From positions 109,810,301-109,874,300 of the forward strand of contig CM061135.1 in NCBI GenBank assembly GCA_030789695.1: a stretch of 64,000 bases of DNA, written 5' to 3'. The translations under genes and the position numbers were made by a program. Source of the stretch: Scilla litardierei. Its lineage: Eukaryota; Streptophyta; Magnoliopsida; Asparagales; Asparagaceae. The notes beneath the pieces are model-generated. The model had not been told where the DNA came from and did no database searches. It was given only the letters and a program-made list of their open reading frames with translations. This document shows, one piece after another, positions 23,749 to 34,096 of this stretch (positions within the stretch are counted from its first letter, which is position 1; every line of letters begins with the position of its first letter).

Positions 23749-24968
23749 CCCCTCCAAACGTTTTCCTCTTCTCCCTCACGACCTAAAACCCTAATTTCTC
23801 CCCCTTTGAGCCCCCATCTTCCTCAAGCCATTAATCCTTCATCCCAAGCTCATCCTCCATCATCCAAACCCTCCCTTGTCACAACCCATCTCTCATCTTC
23901 CCCAAACCTTTATCAAAACCCCAAAATCCACCTCCAAACCCATTTCTCCAGATTTTTCCCTCATTTCCAGATCTGAGCCGGATCTTTCTTCCTTTACCGT
24001 GGTTGCTCGGCATCGCTCCTCCGCCTCTTCACGGTAATACTCGATTCCTTTAGTTTTAGCATAACCCCCATTGACATGTGTGAAACCCTAATAAAATGGA
24101 TTATTAGAAAGTTAGGATTCTAATAAGAAATCGATTTAGAATCATTGTTCTAATGATTGTTTTGCCATAACAGCGATCTATTCCGTAGTTAGCCTGTGAC
24201 AACCTTCATTGCTCGTCAACCCCGGTATCAGGCAAGTGAAACTTGCAACTCTTGAATTGGGCCATGTCTTAGGCCATTTCCCTTGCTTTAGCGTAAAAGA
24301 GACTAGACGGTGAAAGGATAGCCGTTTAGACGCCATTGACCTAGCTTGACAACGAAGCTTGGTCCGTCACCTTCATCATGCTTGTATGTCACATTTACTT
24401 TAAATTAACGGTACGCGAATATGATCATGTCATTGCATTTTGCCTGTCACGTTTAAATTCAATTAACGGTACGCAATTATCTGTTCCTTGCATTGCATAT
24501 TGATTTGTCATCGTGATTGCGTAGCACACGCTATAACGCTATTACTTTCCTGGCTCGTGTTCCAGAAGCGAGCCCTGTAGTTGGAAACCCCAATGCTCGA
24601 CACATATGGGTGGGGTAAGAGATAAGCGGCCACCTGAGCCCCGAGTTGGCCTGATCCGCCACTCCAGCCAGCAGGCGAAATCTCTAGTGTTCAAGTGATA
24701 AATAGTGATAGAGATAAGCGGCCTGAGCCACGAGCTGGCCAGCAGGTGGACTCTCTATGCACTAAGTGATAAGTGATAAGTGATAAGTGATAAGTGACAA
24801 GTGATAAATGATAAGTGATTAGTGATTTGGTAGCTTTGGCTACATCGTGCGTGCTTGTCTCTTCCTTTAAACTATCGCATCATACTTAACTGTCATGTCA
24901 TTGCTTAATATTGTAAATGCTAGGTTGTTAGTTACTTTCAGTTTCCTTGCTCAAGTCTTTTAGACTTG

Positions 24969-25008
24969 CTGACATGTGCCCCTTTCTCTTTTGGGTGACG
25001 CATGTTAG
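24969..25008 (+). promoter_or_regulatory. Conserved LTR hairpin, Tekay LTR 1
   Basis: CTGACATG (24969-24976) pairs with CATGTTAG (25001-25008), including one G-U pair, and CCC pairs with GGG inside. It lies 441 bp before the LTR end. The 3' arm contains the ATG of the 35-aa ORF. Confidence 0.55.
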
Positions 25009-25109
25009 ACCTTGAGCCCGAGTTACTTGCTGAGGGCGAGGTGTTTGCGGACGCCGAGCTTGCGCCCGTGTTGGACGAGGACTTCGTGGACACTGGAGAT
25101 CAGTCTTAG
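25002..25109 (+). CDS. Short acidic ORF (35 aa) in Tekay LTR 1, function unknown
   Basis: ATG lies in the 3' arm of the hairpin. The product is strongly acidic (begins MLDLEPELLAEGE, ends DEDFVDTGDQS). The same ORF is intact in LTR 2 (32267-32374, one synonymous change) and LTR 3 (39533-39640). It would be an upstream ORF in the RNA leader. Counterparts of 39 and 35 aa lie at the same place in the other two LTR families, though overall sequence similarity to this one is weak. Confidence 0.4.
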   Translation: MLDLEPELLAEGEVFADAELAPVLDEDFVDTGDQS

Positions 25110-25449
25110 TGTCTACGTCTAGTTTTGTTAGATCTTTTGGGTTGTCGGTGCGTGGCACCTAGTTTGATACTCTGTTATATTCGTCTTTTGTTTGGCCTTG
25201 TTCTGGGCCTTTAGACTCTTTCTTTTAGCCTGGTGGCTTTTCTGTGATGTTGAATATTTTGTGGACAAACTGTGGGATTGGTATTTCATATCCGTCTCAT
25301 ATTATTATTATTTTTATTGTTGTTTCGTTTGCAATTACAGGGACCTGCTTATACTAAATTTACGCTTATCAGGCGTGCAGCTTCACAGCTCCACGTTTGA
25401 GCGGACCTTCTCACGTCTCGCCTCCATTTAAGGGAAGCGGGTCGTGACA

Positions 25450-25473
25450 GGTTTTAGTGGTGGCCCATGCAGG
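25450..25473 (+). promoter_or_regulatory. Putative primer-binding region, Tekay copy 1
   Basis: GGTTTTAG then TGGTGGCCCATGCAGG (25458-25473), identical to the LARD. It is not the initiator-Met site expected for Tekay. Confidence 0.55.
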
Positions 25474-25590
25474 TCCTTCTGTAACTGCAATTATCGGGAT
25501 AACGATAACAATACAAGATTGTCCAATAAATAAGTTCGACATCTGAGCCCTAAGCTATGAGTCAAATTGTTTCGTTTTCTGTGTCATTAG

Positions 25591-26719
25591 ATGGCAGGAA
25601 GGCGAATCACCCGTGGTGGTGGTAGTGGTGCGCCCCCTCATGACGAGGAGCCTGAGCGGGAGCCCACTAACGGAGAGATGATGCGGATGATGTTGCAGAT
25701 GATGCATGTTCAGCAGGGCGTGCTTTTGCAGGTATAGAATGCTCCGGTGACTCGAGCTGCTCGGGTGGTGGAAGCCCCTCGCCCTGAGCCCGGGGCGAAG
25801 CAGTTCAGAGAGCTGGGTCCTTCATATTTTAATGGAACTGAAGGTCCACTAGCTGCTGATGAATGGATGAGGAATATCGAGGACAATCTGAAGATGTCCA
25901 AGGTCAACGAAGTTAGTTGGGTTGACTTGGCGAAGCGCCAGCTGAGGGATAACGCCAGGAATTGGTGGGATGCTGAAGAGAAGATGTTGGAGGAGCCGAT
26001 CGTCTGGGCTACCTTCAAGGCCAGATTTGAGGGTGAGTTCTTCCCGAAAGCTGCCAGGGAAGAGATACTGCAGCGTTTTATCGATTTGAAGCAAGGAAGC
26101 TCGTCGGTGGACCGATATCACCAAGAGTTCATGAGGCTGAGTCGGTTTGCACCAAAGATGGTGCATGACACTGAGGAGAGAGCTCAGAGGTTCCTGCAGG
26201 GACTCGCTTCGGAGCTCCAGAGTTTTGTGACCTCTTCTGACCAGGAATCTTATCAGAAGGTTCTAGTAGCAGCCAAGAGGCAGGAGCTGCTCGTGAATCA
26301 GAGGAGGGGGTCTATTGTTGGTGCTGGGAAGAGGCCTGTGGAACAGGCGAGAGCTGTGGTTAGACCTGGATTCAGGCCGAACCAGCCTGCTCAGTTTAAG
26401 AGGCCAGGAGGGCCCGTTCGGAGGACTTGCCATTTCTGTGGCAAGGAGGGCCATATCAAGGAATCGTGTAGGACGTTCTTGGGGCAATGTATTGCCTGTG
26501 GAGATCCCGCCCATGCTCTTAGGGAGTGCCCGAGGTTGAAGCAGCCGTGGAAGGCACCTATTGCTGCCCCGCTGTTGCAGCAGAGAGCCCCGGTGCCCGC
26601 TGGTCGTGGGGTACCCCTTGTTCCGCAGGGGCATGCCTTTCGGCAGGCGGTTCCGCCAAGGAGACAGGCATTTCTGATGACCGAGGAGGAGGTTTTGGCC
26701 ATGGATGAGGTCATTGCAG
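25591..26719 (+). pseudogene. gag: gag of Tekay copy 1, interrupted by a nonsense codon
   Basis: Encodes the retrotransposon capsid protein that packages element RNA in cytoplasmic particles. The ATG at 25591 matches the intact copy at 32856. Codon 49 is TAG (25735-25737) where copy 2 has CAG; downstream the frame is open to the splice donor at 26719/26720. The capsid domain spans roughly residues 70-215 (FRELGP, RNWWDAEE, FKARFEGEFFP, FIDLKQGSSSV, RFLQGL). Two zinc knuckles follow: CHFCGKEGHIKESC and CIACGDPAHALREC, both CX2CX4HX4C. Protease coding follows after a 112-bp apparent intron. If the stop is not suppressed, only a 48-residue peptide is made. Family assignment is sure; loss of function is inferred from the stop. 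Confidence 0.9.
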
Positions 26720-26831
26720 GTAACTTCCAATCTAGTTGTTCCTTCCTTAATTAGTTGATTGTTAAAATTATGTTGGATGCTTGTGTATGATGTTACTAGA
26801 GTAAGATTTGATTGATTAGACTGTTTGTTAG
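26720..26831 (+). other. Apparent spliceosomal intron between gag and protease, copy 1
   Basis: 112 bp, GTAACT...TTAG. It contains in-frame stops (TAG at 26752-26754). Removing it makes gag run continuously into protease, with the split codon reading Gly in a context ([16 protein letters not shown]) normal for gypsy polyproteins. The same intron is in copy 2. Confidence 0.7.
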
Positions 26832-29250
26832 GTGTGGTTTTGGTTTGCACGTTCCCTGCCCGAGTCCTCTTTGACTCAGGTGCGTCGATGTGTATTTTGG
26901 CCCAGAGCTTCGTGGAGAAGCATTCCTTTTCGATGTCCCCTCTCTCCAAGAGTTGGAACATCGTTACAGGGAATGGAGTAGTCACGGTGCATCGTGGGTG
27001 CAGTCCTTGCTCTGTGGTGGTTTGTGGACATGAGCTTTATGCTGATTTTATTGTCCACAACATCACCAACTACGATGCGGTCTTTGGGATGGATTGGCTT
27101 GCGAGCTTCTATGCTACGATCGACTGCAGGAGGAAGAAGGTGGTGTTCGAGATTCCCGGACATCCGGTGTTTGAGTTCAGTCGTGGTAGCAGTTCGCTTG
27201 GTCCTGTCAGATTTTGGGCCAAGCCGGTGGGGGTTGTGGCTATGCAGATGGAGATGGAGTGGCCAGCTGTGGTGCGAGATTTTGGCGACGTCTTCCCCGA
27301 GGAGATGTCTGGTTTTCCACCTGATCGAGCTCTAGAATTTTCTATTGATCTTGTTCTGGGAGCGCAGCCGATTTCGAAGGCGCCGTATCGTACGGCACCT
27401 TCAGAATTGGAAGAGTTGCAGAAGCAGTTGGATGAGCTTTTGCAGAAGGGTTATATCAATCCTAGTCTGTCTCTGTGGGGAGCACCGGTGTTGTTGGTGA
27501 AGAAAAAGGATGGTTCGCGTCGTATGTGCGTGGACTATCGGGAGTTGAATGCGGTGACCATCAAGAATAAATACATGTTGCCTTGCATCGATGATATTTT
27601 TGATCAGCTTGGAGGTTCGAGGGTGTTTTCTAAATTGGATTTGAGGAGTGGTTACCATCAGTTGAAGGTGAAGAAGGGAGATGTTCCGAAGACAGCGTTC
27701 AGGACGAAGTATGGACACTATGAGTTTGTGGTTATGCCTTTCGGTGTAACTAACGCACCCGCAGTTTTCATGAACCTGATGAACCTGATTTTCTACGACT
27801 TTTTAGATAAGTTTGTCGTTATCTTTATTGACGACATTCTGATCTACTCGAAGTCGGAGGAAGAGCATGCCTCGCACTTGAGGATGGTATTGGAGATTTT
27901 GAGGAAGCATCGGTTGTATGCTAAGTTTTCGAAGTGCGAGTTCTGGCTGGATAGAGTTGCTTTTCTCGGGCATGTGGTGACTGGAGATGGTATTTCTGTG
28001 GATCCCGAGAAGATTAGGGTCATCAGGGAGTGGCCCGTTCCGTCGTCAGCTTCCGAGATCCGGAGTTTCCTTGGTTTGGCGGGATATTATCGTCGTTTCA
28101 TTAAGGACTTTTCCCGTATTGCCGAGCCGATGACCAGATTGACGCTGAAGGATGTACCTTTTGTTTGGTCGGGTGATTGTGAGAGTGCTTTTGGTGTTCT
28201 GAGAGAGCGTCTGACGACTGCCCCTATTCTTGTTGTGCCTGATCGCAGCGGTGGATTTGAGATCTTTTGCGATGCTTCTGGCAAGGGTCTCGATTGTGTG
28301 TTGCATCAGCACGGCATGTTGTGGCTTATGCGTCTCGTCAGCTCAAGGTTCATGAGAAGAATTACCCGACGCATGATTTGGAGTTGGTTGCCGTGGTATT
28401 TGCTCTTAAGATTTGGAGGCACTTCCTGCTGAGTGAGAAAGTGAAGATTTTCACCGATCACAAAAGCTTGAAGTATATTTTTACTCAGAAGGAGCTCAAC
28501 ATGCGACAGCGTCGATGGTTGGAGCTTATGGAAGATTATGAGATTGATTTGCAGTATCACCCTGGCAAGGTGAATGTGGTTCCAGATGCTTTGAGTAGGC
28601 TTCCCGCGTTGATGATGTTGACCTCGCAGTGGAGATTGCAGCAGGATTTTTGCGAGTCTGGTGTGGAGATTGTCCTTCCTGGTGAGGATTCATCGTTGAT
28701 GTACATGCAGGTACAGTCGACGATCGTGGATCGGATTAAGGCTGGCCAGGCTGAGGATCCGAAGCTGGTGAAGCTTCGGGAGCAGGTGGAAGCCGGTCTG
28801 CGGACTGACTTTTTGATTCATGAGGATGGCTCGCTGAGGTTTGGAGCCAGGCTGTGTGTGCCAACTGGGGATATTAGAGAGGAGTTGATGGTGGAGGCAC
28901 ACAGTTCGCCGTATTCTGTGCATCCTGGTGGCACCAAGATGTACCAGGATCTTCGTCTGAATTATTGGTGGCATGGTATGAAGAGGAGTGTGGCTCGGAG
29001 TGTAGCCAAGTGTTTGGTTTGCCAGCAAGTGAAGGCGGAGCATCAGCGTACGGTCGGGTTGCTGCAACCGCTTCCGATTCCGGAGTGGAAGTGGCAACAC
29101 ATCAATATGGATTTCGTGACTGGGCTACCTCGGAGTCCGAAGCAGAATGACGCGATTTGGGTGATCGTAGATCGATTGACCAAATCCGCGCACTTTATTC
29201 CGTTCCGAGTGGGACAGTCCACTGAGGCGCTAGCAAGGAGATACATGGAG
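26832..29250 (+). pseudogene. pol: Tekay copy 1 pol: protease, RT, RNase H, first part of integrase (frameshifted)
   Basis: The order of domains is protease (FDSGAS active-site motif near 26870), reverse transcriptase ([24 protein letters not shown], and catalytic FIDD near 27825), RNase H (FCDASGKG, then FTDHKSL and DALSRLP in the next frame), then the integrase zinc-binding region (H...H, CLVC at about 29010) and the start of its core (MDFVTGLP). A frameshift between about 28300 and 28319, early in RNase H, separates the frames; one base is lacking relative to the usual family sequence, and copy 2 has the same lesion. RT also has a Leu where copy 2 and the family have Pro ([10 protein letters not shown]). 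The exon ends at a GT donor within integrase. Confidence 0.9.
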
Positions 29251-29321
29251 GTAAAATTCTTTTACTCTCCGTTTTATGTCCTTTTCCTAGTTTGGATAGT
29301 GATGTAACGTGAATCGTGCAG
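29251..29321 (+). other. Apparent intron within integrase, copy 1
   Basis: 71 bp, GTAAAATTC...GTGCAG, phase 0. It contains a stop (TAA at 29305-29307 in the pol frame). Without it the integrase core reads through from ARRYME to EVVRLHGVP, as in intronless relatives. Confidence 0.75.
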
Positions 29322-30224
29322 GAGGTCGTGCGACTTCACGGAGTCCCCGTGAGTATCGTGTCTGACAGAGACACGAGGTTCACATCTCAGTTCTGGCAGA
29401 GTTTGCAGAAGAGTTTGGATACGCGTCTGAGTTTCAGCACGGCGTACCATCCGCAGACGGACGGCCAGTCCGAGAGGACGATTCAGATTTTGGAGGACAT
29501 GCTGAGAGCGTGCATGTTGGATTTCAAGGGTTCGTGGGAGGACCATCTGTACTTGGTAGAGTTCTCTTACAACAACAGCTTCCAGGCGTCTATTGGCATG
29601 GCGCCTTTCGCCGCTTTGTATGGGAGGAAATGTCGATCGCCGTTGAGTTGGGATGACGTTGGTGATCGGGAGCTGTTGGGACCTGATATGATCGTGGAGG
29701 CCGTGGATATCGTCAGGAATATTCGGGAGAGGTTGAGAATTGCTCAGGACCGTTTTAAGCATTGGGCGGATGCTAAACGTCGTCCTTTGGAGTTTCAGCC
29801 GGGCGACCATGTGTTTCTGAGGATTTCCCCGAATCGTGGAGTGATTCGTTTTGGGAAGCGATGGAAGTTGAGCCCGTGATACATTGGACCATTTGATGTT
29901 TTGGAGAGGGTCGGCGAAGTAGCTTATCGCTTAGCCTTACCGCCATCTTTGGAAGGAGTCCATGATGTTTTCCATGTGTCGCAGCTTCGTCGATACATCA
30001 GCGATCCGTCTCATGCCGTGGATTTCTCGGAGATCGCCGTTCGCTCAGATTTGACGTATGACCAGCATCCAGTGCAGATTCTGGACAGGCATCAGAAGTC
30101 ACTTTGAAACAAGGTCGTCGATCTTGTTAGAGTGATGTGGCGGCACGGTTCACCAGGAGAGTCCACTTGGGAGAGAGAAGATGAGATGCGAGAGCGTTTC
30201 CCACTTTTGTTTCCGGACACGTGA
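29322..30224 (+). pseudogene. pol: Tekay copy 1 integrase core, C-terminal and chromodomain-like region (two stops)
   Basis: Continues integrase with the second catalytic Asp (IVSDRDTRF) and the catalytic Glu region ([11 protein letters not shown]). The C-terminal GPF/VY-type region ([12 protein letters not shown]) follows, then a chromodomain-like tail ([17 protein letters not shown]) typical of Tekay, which is thought to steer integration to heterochromatin. Two in-frame TGA codons, 29877-29879 and 30105-30107, occur where copy 2 has CGA. They would remove the end of integrase and the chromodomain. The TGA at 30222-30224 is the family stop. Confidence 0.9.
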
Positions 30225-30257
30225 GTGTTTGGAAATTCCGAGGACATAATTTTTCTT

Positions 30258-30270
30258 AAGTTGGGGAGGA
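30258..30270 (+). promoter_or_regulatory. Polypurine tract, Tekay copy 1
   Basis: AAGTTGGGGAGGA immediately before the central LTR; plus-strand DNA priming site. Confidence 0.8.
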
Positions 30271-30999
30271 TGTAACGACTGGTTTTCATGTATCTGGATT
30301 TATTATATTATAATATATGTTTTGGTGGATTTTCTCCTCATGTGTGGTTTTGTCTCCATAACTTTCATTTTCGATCGTTTCGTCGTGTTTTCTCATTTCT
30401 TCCTTAGGATCGTCGATTTCGGAGTAAGTCATTCGTGACGGGCTTCATAACGGTCGTATCTTACTGTTAGATCAAGCCTAGGAGTCTTAGGAATCGATCC
30501 CGGAGCTCCGCGCTCCGTATCGGAACTTTTGGTGCACGTTAGCCGGTATAAGAAGGGGCACCGACCGACTAGATGACGATCCAGTCGGTCGGCAATCCTT
30601 CTTGAACCGACTAGTTGGCTTTCTAAATTATTCAGGAGTTACTGTTTATCGTTAGTCGGTCTAAGAGGGCTGGTTGACCGACTATGTTGCAAACTAGTCG
30701 GTCAGCAATGCTTCTTTAACCGACTAACTCTTCAACTTATTTTTGGTATCAATACTGTTCACCCTTAGTCGGTCTAAGAACGTTCACCGACCGACTAGAT
30801 GTCAAACTAGTCGGTCAGTAGTTGTTCATTGACCGACTAACTCTTAGTTCAGGTTTTCGACTGAAGCTACTGTTTACACCTAGTCGGTCTACGTTGGTCG
30901 ACCGACCGACTAGTTCCCAAACTAGTCGGTCAGTGGTTGTTCTTTGACCGACTAACCAGTGCTGTAAACCCTAGTTTTGCCCTAGCCGCCACCAAACTC

Positions 31000-31007
31000 T
31001 ATAAATA
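31000..31007 (+). promoter_or_regulatory. TATA box of Tekay LTR 2
   Basis: TATAAATA in the same context as LTR 1; would drive copy 2. Confidence 0.7.
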
Positions 31008-32266
31008 CCCCGCCAAACGTTTTCCTCTTCTCCCCACGACCTAAAACCCTAATTTCTCCCGCTTTGAGCCCCCATCTTCCTCAAGCCATTAATCCTTCAT
31101 CCCAAGCTCATCCTCCATCATCCAAACCCTCCCTTGTCACAACCCATCTCTCATCTTCCCCAAACCTTCATCAAAACCCCAAAATCCACCTCCAAACCCA
31201 TTTCTCCAGATTTTTCCCTCATTTCCAGATCTGAGCCGGATCTTTCTTCCTTTGCCGTGGTTGCTCGGCATCGCTCCTCCGCCTCTTCACGATAATACTC
31301 GATTCCTTTAGTTTTAGCATAACCCCCATTGACATGTGTGAAACCCTAATAAAATGGATTATTAGAAAGTTAGGATTCTAATAAGAAATCGATTTAGAAT
31401 CATTGTTCTAATGATTGTTTTGCCATAACAGCGATCTATTCTGTAGTTAGCTTGTGACAACCTTCATTGCTCGTCAACCCCGGTATCAGGCAAGTGAAAC
31501 TTGCAACTCTTGAATTGGGCCATGTCTTAGGCCATTTCCCTTGCTTTAGCGTAAAAGAGACTAGACGGTGAAAGGATAGCCGTTTAGACGCCATTGACCT
31601 AGCTTGACAACGAAGCTTGGTCCGTCACCTTCATCATGCTTGTATGTCACATTTACTTTAAATTAACGGTACGCGAATATGATCATGTCATTGCATTTTG
31701 CCTGTCACGTTTAAATTCAATTAACGGTACGCAATTATCTGTTCCTGGCAGTGCATATTGATTTGTCATCGTGATTGCGTAGCACACGCTACAACGCTAT
31801 TACTTTCCTGGCTCGTGTTCCAGAAGCGAGCCCTGTAGTTGGAAACCCCAACGCTCGACACATATGGGTGGGGTAAGAGATAAGCGGCCACCTGAGCCCC
31901 GAGTTGGCCTGATCCGCCACTCCGGCCAGCAGGCGAAATCTCTAGTGTTCAAGTGATAAATAGTGATAGAGATAAGCGGCCTGAGCCACGAGCTGGCCAG
32001 CAGGTGGACTCTCTATGCACTAAGTGATAAGTGATAAGTGATAAGTGATAAGTGATAAGTGACAAGTGATAAATGATAAGTGATTAGTGATTTGGTAGCT
32101 TTGGCTACATCGTGCGTGCTTGTCTCTTCCTTTAAACTATCGCATCATACTTAACTGTCATGTCATTGCTTAATATTGTAAATGCTAAGTTGTTAGTTAC
32201 TTTCAGTTTCCTTGCTCAAGTCTTTTAGACTTGCTGACATGTGCCCCTTTCTCTTTTGGGTGACGC

Positions 32267-32374
32267 ATGTTAGACCTTGAGCCCGAGTTACTTGCTGAGG
32301 GCGAGGTGTTTGCGGACGCCGAGCTTGCGCCTGTGTTGGACGAGGACTTCGTGGACACTGGAGATCAGTCTTAG
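32267..32374 (+). CDS. Short acidic ORF (35 aa) in Tekay LTR 2
   Basis: Same protein as in LTR 1; the only difference seen is a synonymous CCC/CCT change. Overlaps the 3' arm of the conserved hairpin. Confidence 0.4.
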   Translation: MLDLEPELLAEGEVFADAELAPVLDEDFVDTGDQS

Positions 32375-32714
32375 TGTCTACGTCTAGTTTTGTTAGATCT
32401 TTTGGGTTGTCAGTGCGTGGCACCTAGTTTGATACTCTGTTATATTCGTCTTTTGTTTGGCCTTGTTCTGGGCCTTTAGACTCTTTCTTTTAGCCTGGTG
32501 GCTTTTCTGTGATGTTGAATATTTTGTGGACAAACTGTGGGATTGGTATTTCATATCCGTCTCATATTATTATTATTGTTATTGTTTTTTCGTTTGCAAT
32601 TACAGGGACCTGCTTATACTAAATTTACGCTTATCAGGCGTGCAGCTTCACAGCTCCACGTTTGAGCGGACCTTCTCACGTCTCGCCTCCATTTAAGGGA
32701 AGCGGGTCGTGACA

Positions 32715-32738
32715 GCTTTTAGTGGTGGCCCATGCAGG
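32715..32738 (+). promoter_or_regulatory. Putative primer-binding region, Tekay copy 2
   Basis: GCTTTTAG then TGGTGGCCCATGCAGG (32723-32738); one base of the spacer differs from copy 1. Confidence 0.55.
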
Positions 32739-32855
32739 TCCTTCTGTAACTGCAATTATCGGGATAACGATAACAATACAAGATTGTCCAATAAATAAGT
32801 TCGACATCTGAGCCCTAAGCTATGAGTCAAATTGTTTCGTTTTCTGTGTCATTAG

Positions 32856-33984
32856 ATGGCAGGAAGGCGAATCACCCGTGGTGGTGGTAGTGGTGCGCCC
32901 CCTCATGACGAGGAGCCTGAGCGGGAGCCCACTAACGGAGAGATGATGCGGATGATGTTGCAGATGATGCATGTTCAGCAGGGTGTGCTTCTGCATGTAC
33001 AGAATGCTCCGGTGACTCGAGTTGCTCGGGTGGTGGAAGCCCCTCGCCCTGAGCCCGAGGCGAAGCAGTTCAGAGAGCTGGGTCCTGCATATTTTGATGG
33101 AACTGAAGGTCCACTAGCTGCTGATGAATGGATGAGGAATATCGAGGACAATCTGAAGATGTCCAAGGTCAACGAAGTTAGTTGGGTTGACTTGGCGAAG
33201 TGCCAGCTGAGGGATAACGCCAGGAATTGGTGGGATGCTGAAGAGAAGATGTTGGAGGAGCCGATCGTCTGGGCTACCTTCAAGGCCAGATTTGAGGGTG
33301 AGTTCTTCCCGAAAGCTGCCAGGGAAGAGATACTGCAGCGTTTTATCGATTTGAAGCAAGGAAGCTCGTCGGTGGACCAATATCACCAAGAGTTCATGAG
33401 GCTGAGTTGGTTTGCACCAAAGATGGTGCATGACGCTGAGGAGAGAGCTCAGAGGTTCCTGCAGGGACTCGCTTCGGAGCTCCAGAGTTTTGTGACCTCT
33501 TCTGACCGGGAATCTTATCAGAAGGTTCTAGTAGCAGCCAAGAGGCAGGAGCTGCTCGTGAACCAGAGGAGGGGGTCTATTGTTGGTGCTGGGAAGAGGC
33601 CTGTGGAACAGGTGAGAGCTGTGGTTAGACCTGGATTCAGGCCGAACCAGCCTGCTCAGTTTAAGAGGCCAGGAGGGCCCGTTCGGAGGACTTGCCATTT
33701 CTGTGGCAAGGAGGGCCATATCAAGGAATCGTGTAGGACGTTCTTGGGGCAATGTATTGCCTGTGGAGATCCCGCCCATGCTCTCAGGGAGTGCCCGAGG
33801 TTGAAGCAGCCGTGGAAGGCACCTATTGCTGCCCCGCTATTGCAGCAGAGAGCCCCGGTGCCCGCTGGTCGTGGGGTACCCCTTGTTCCGCAGGGGCATG
33901 CCTTTCGGCAGGTGGTTCCGCCAAGGAGACAGGCATTTCTGATGACCGAGGAGGAGGTTTTGGCCATGGATGAGGTCATTGCAG
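32856..33984 (+). CDS. gag: Intact gag of Tekay copy 2
   Basis: Capsid-nucleocapsid protein of the retrotransposon. Open from ATG 32856 to the apparent splice donor (376 codons); unspliced it stops at 34017-34019 after 387 residues. The N-terminus is basic then acidic with a Met-rich stretch (residues 29-38). The Retrotrans_gag-type domain is at about 70-215. Zinc knuckles sit at residues 280-293 (CHFCGKEGHIKESC) and 300-313 (CIACGDPAHALREC). Two knuckles rather than one is within what Tekay-like elements show. Retaining the intron would yield Gag alone and splicing would yield Gag fused to protease-RT, so the intron could set the Gag to Gag-Pol ratio (inference). This is the only long intact coding frame in the window. 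Confidence 0.9.
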
Positions 33985-34096
33985 GTAACTTCCAATCTAG
34001 TTGTTCCTTCCCTAATTAGTTGATTGTTAAAATTATGTTGGATGCTTGTGTATGATGTTACTAGAGTAAGATTTGATTGATTAGACTGTTTGTTAG
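33985..34096 (+). other. Apparent intron between gag and protease, copy 2
   Basis: 112 bp, GTAACT...TTAG, same position and length as in copy 1 (26720-26831). Contains TAG at 34017-34019 in the gag frame. Confidence 0.7.

Larger units (their letters stand above)
23011..25449 (+). repeat. Tekay LTR 1 (2439 bp)
   Basis: Contains four AGTCGGT hairpins (23281-23696), telobox AAACCCTAG (23707-23715), TATAAATA at 23741-23748, a GATAAGT-type minisatellite (about 24764-24834), the conserved hairpin (24969-25008) and a 35-aa ORF. It carries several private substitutions that LTRs 2 and 3 lack, so it is the most distinct of the three. Confidence 0.92.
30271..32714 (+). repeat. Tekay LTR 2, shared central LTR (2444 bp)
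   Basis: Serves as 3' LTR of copy 1 and 5' LTR of copy 2. AGTCGGT hairpins at about 30540-30955, TATAAATA at 31000-31007, and one more GATAAGT unit than LTR 1 (around 32021-32095). By eye it shares several states with LTR 3 against LTR 1. Confidence 0.92.

Noticed and set aside
28300..28320. Programmed frameshift in RNase H
   Set aside because: I see no obvious slippery heptamer at the site, and family relatives are known with RT and RNase H in one frame; an inherited one-base deletion is simpler.
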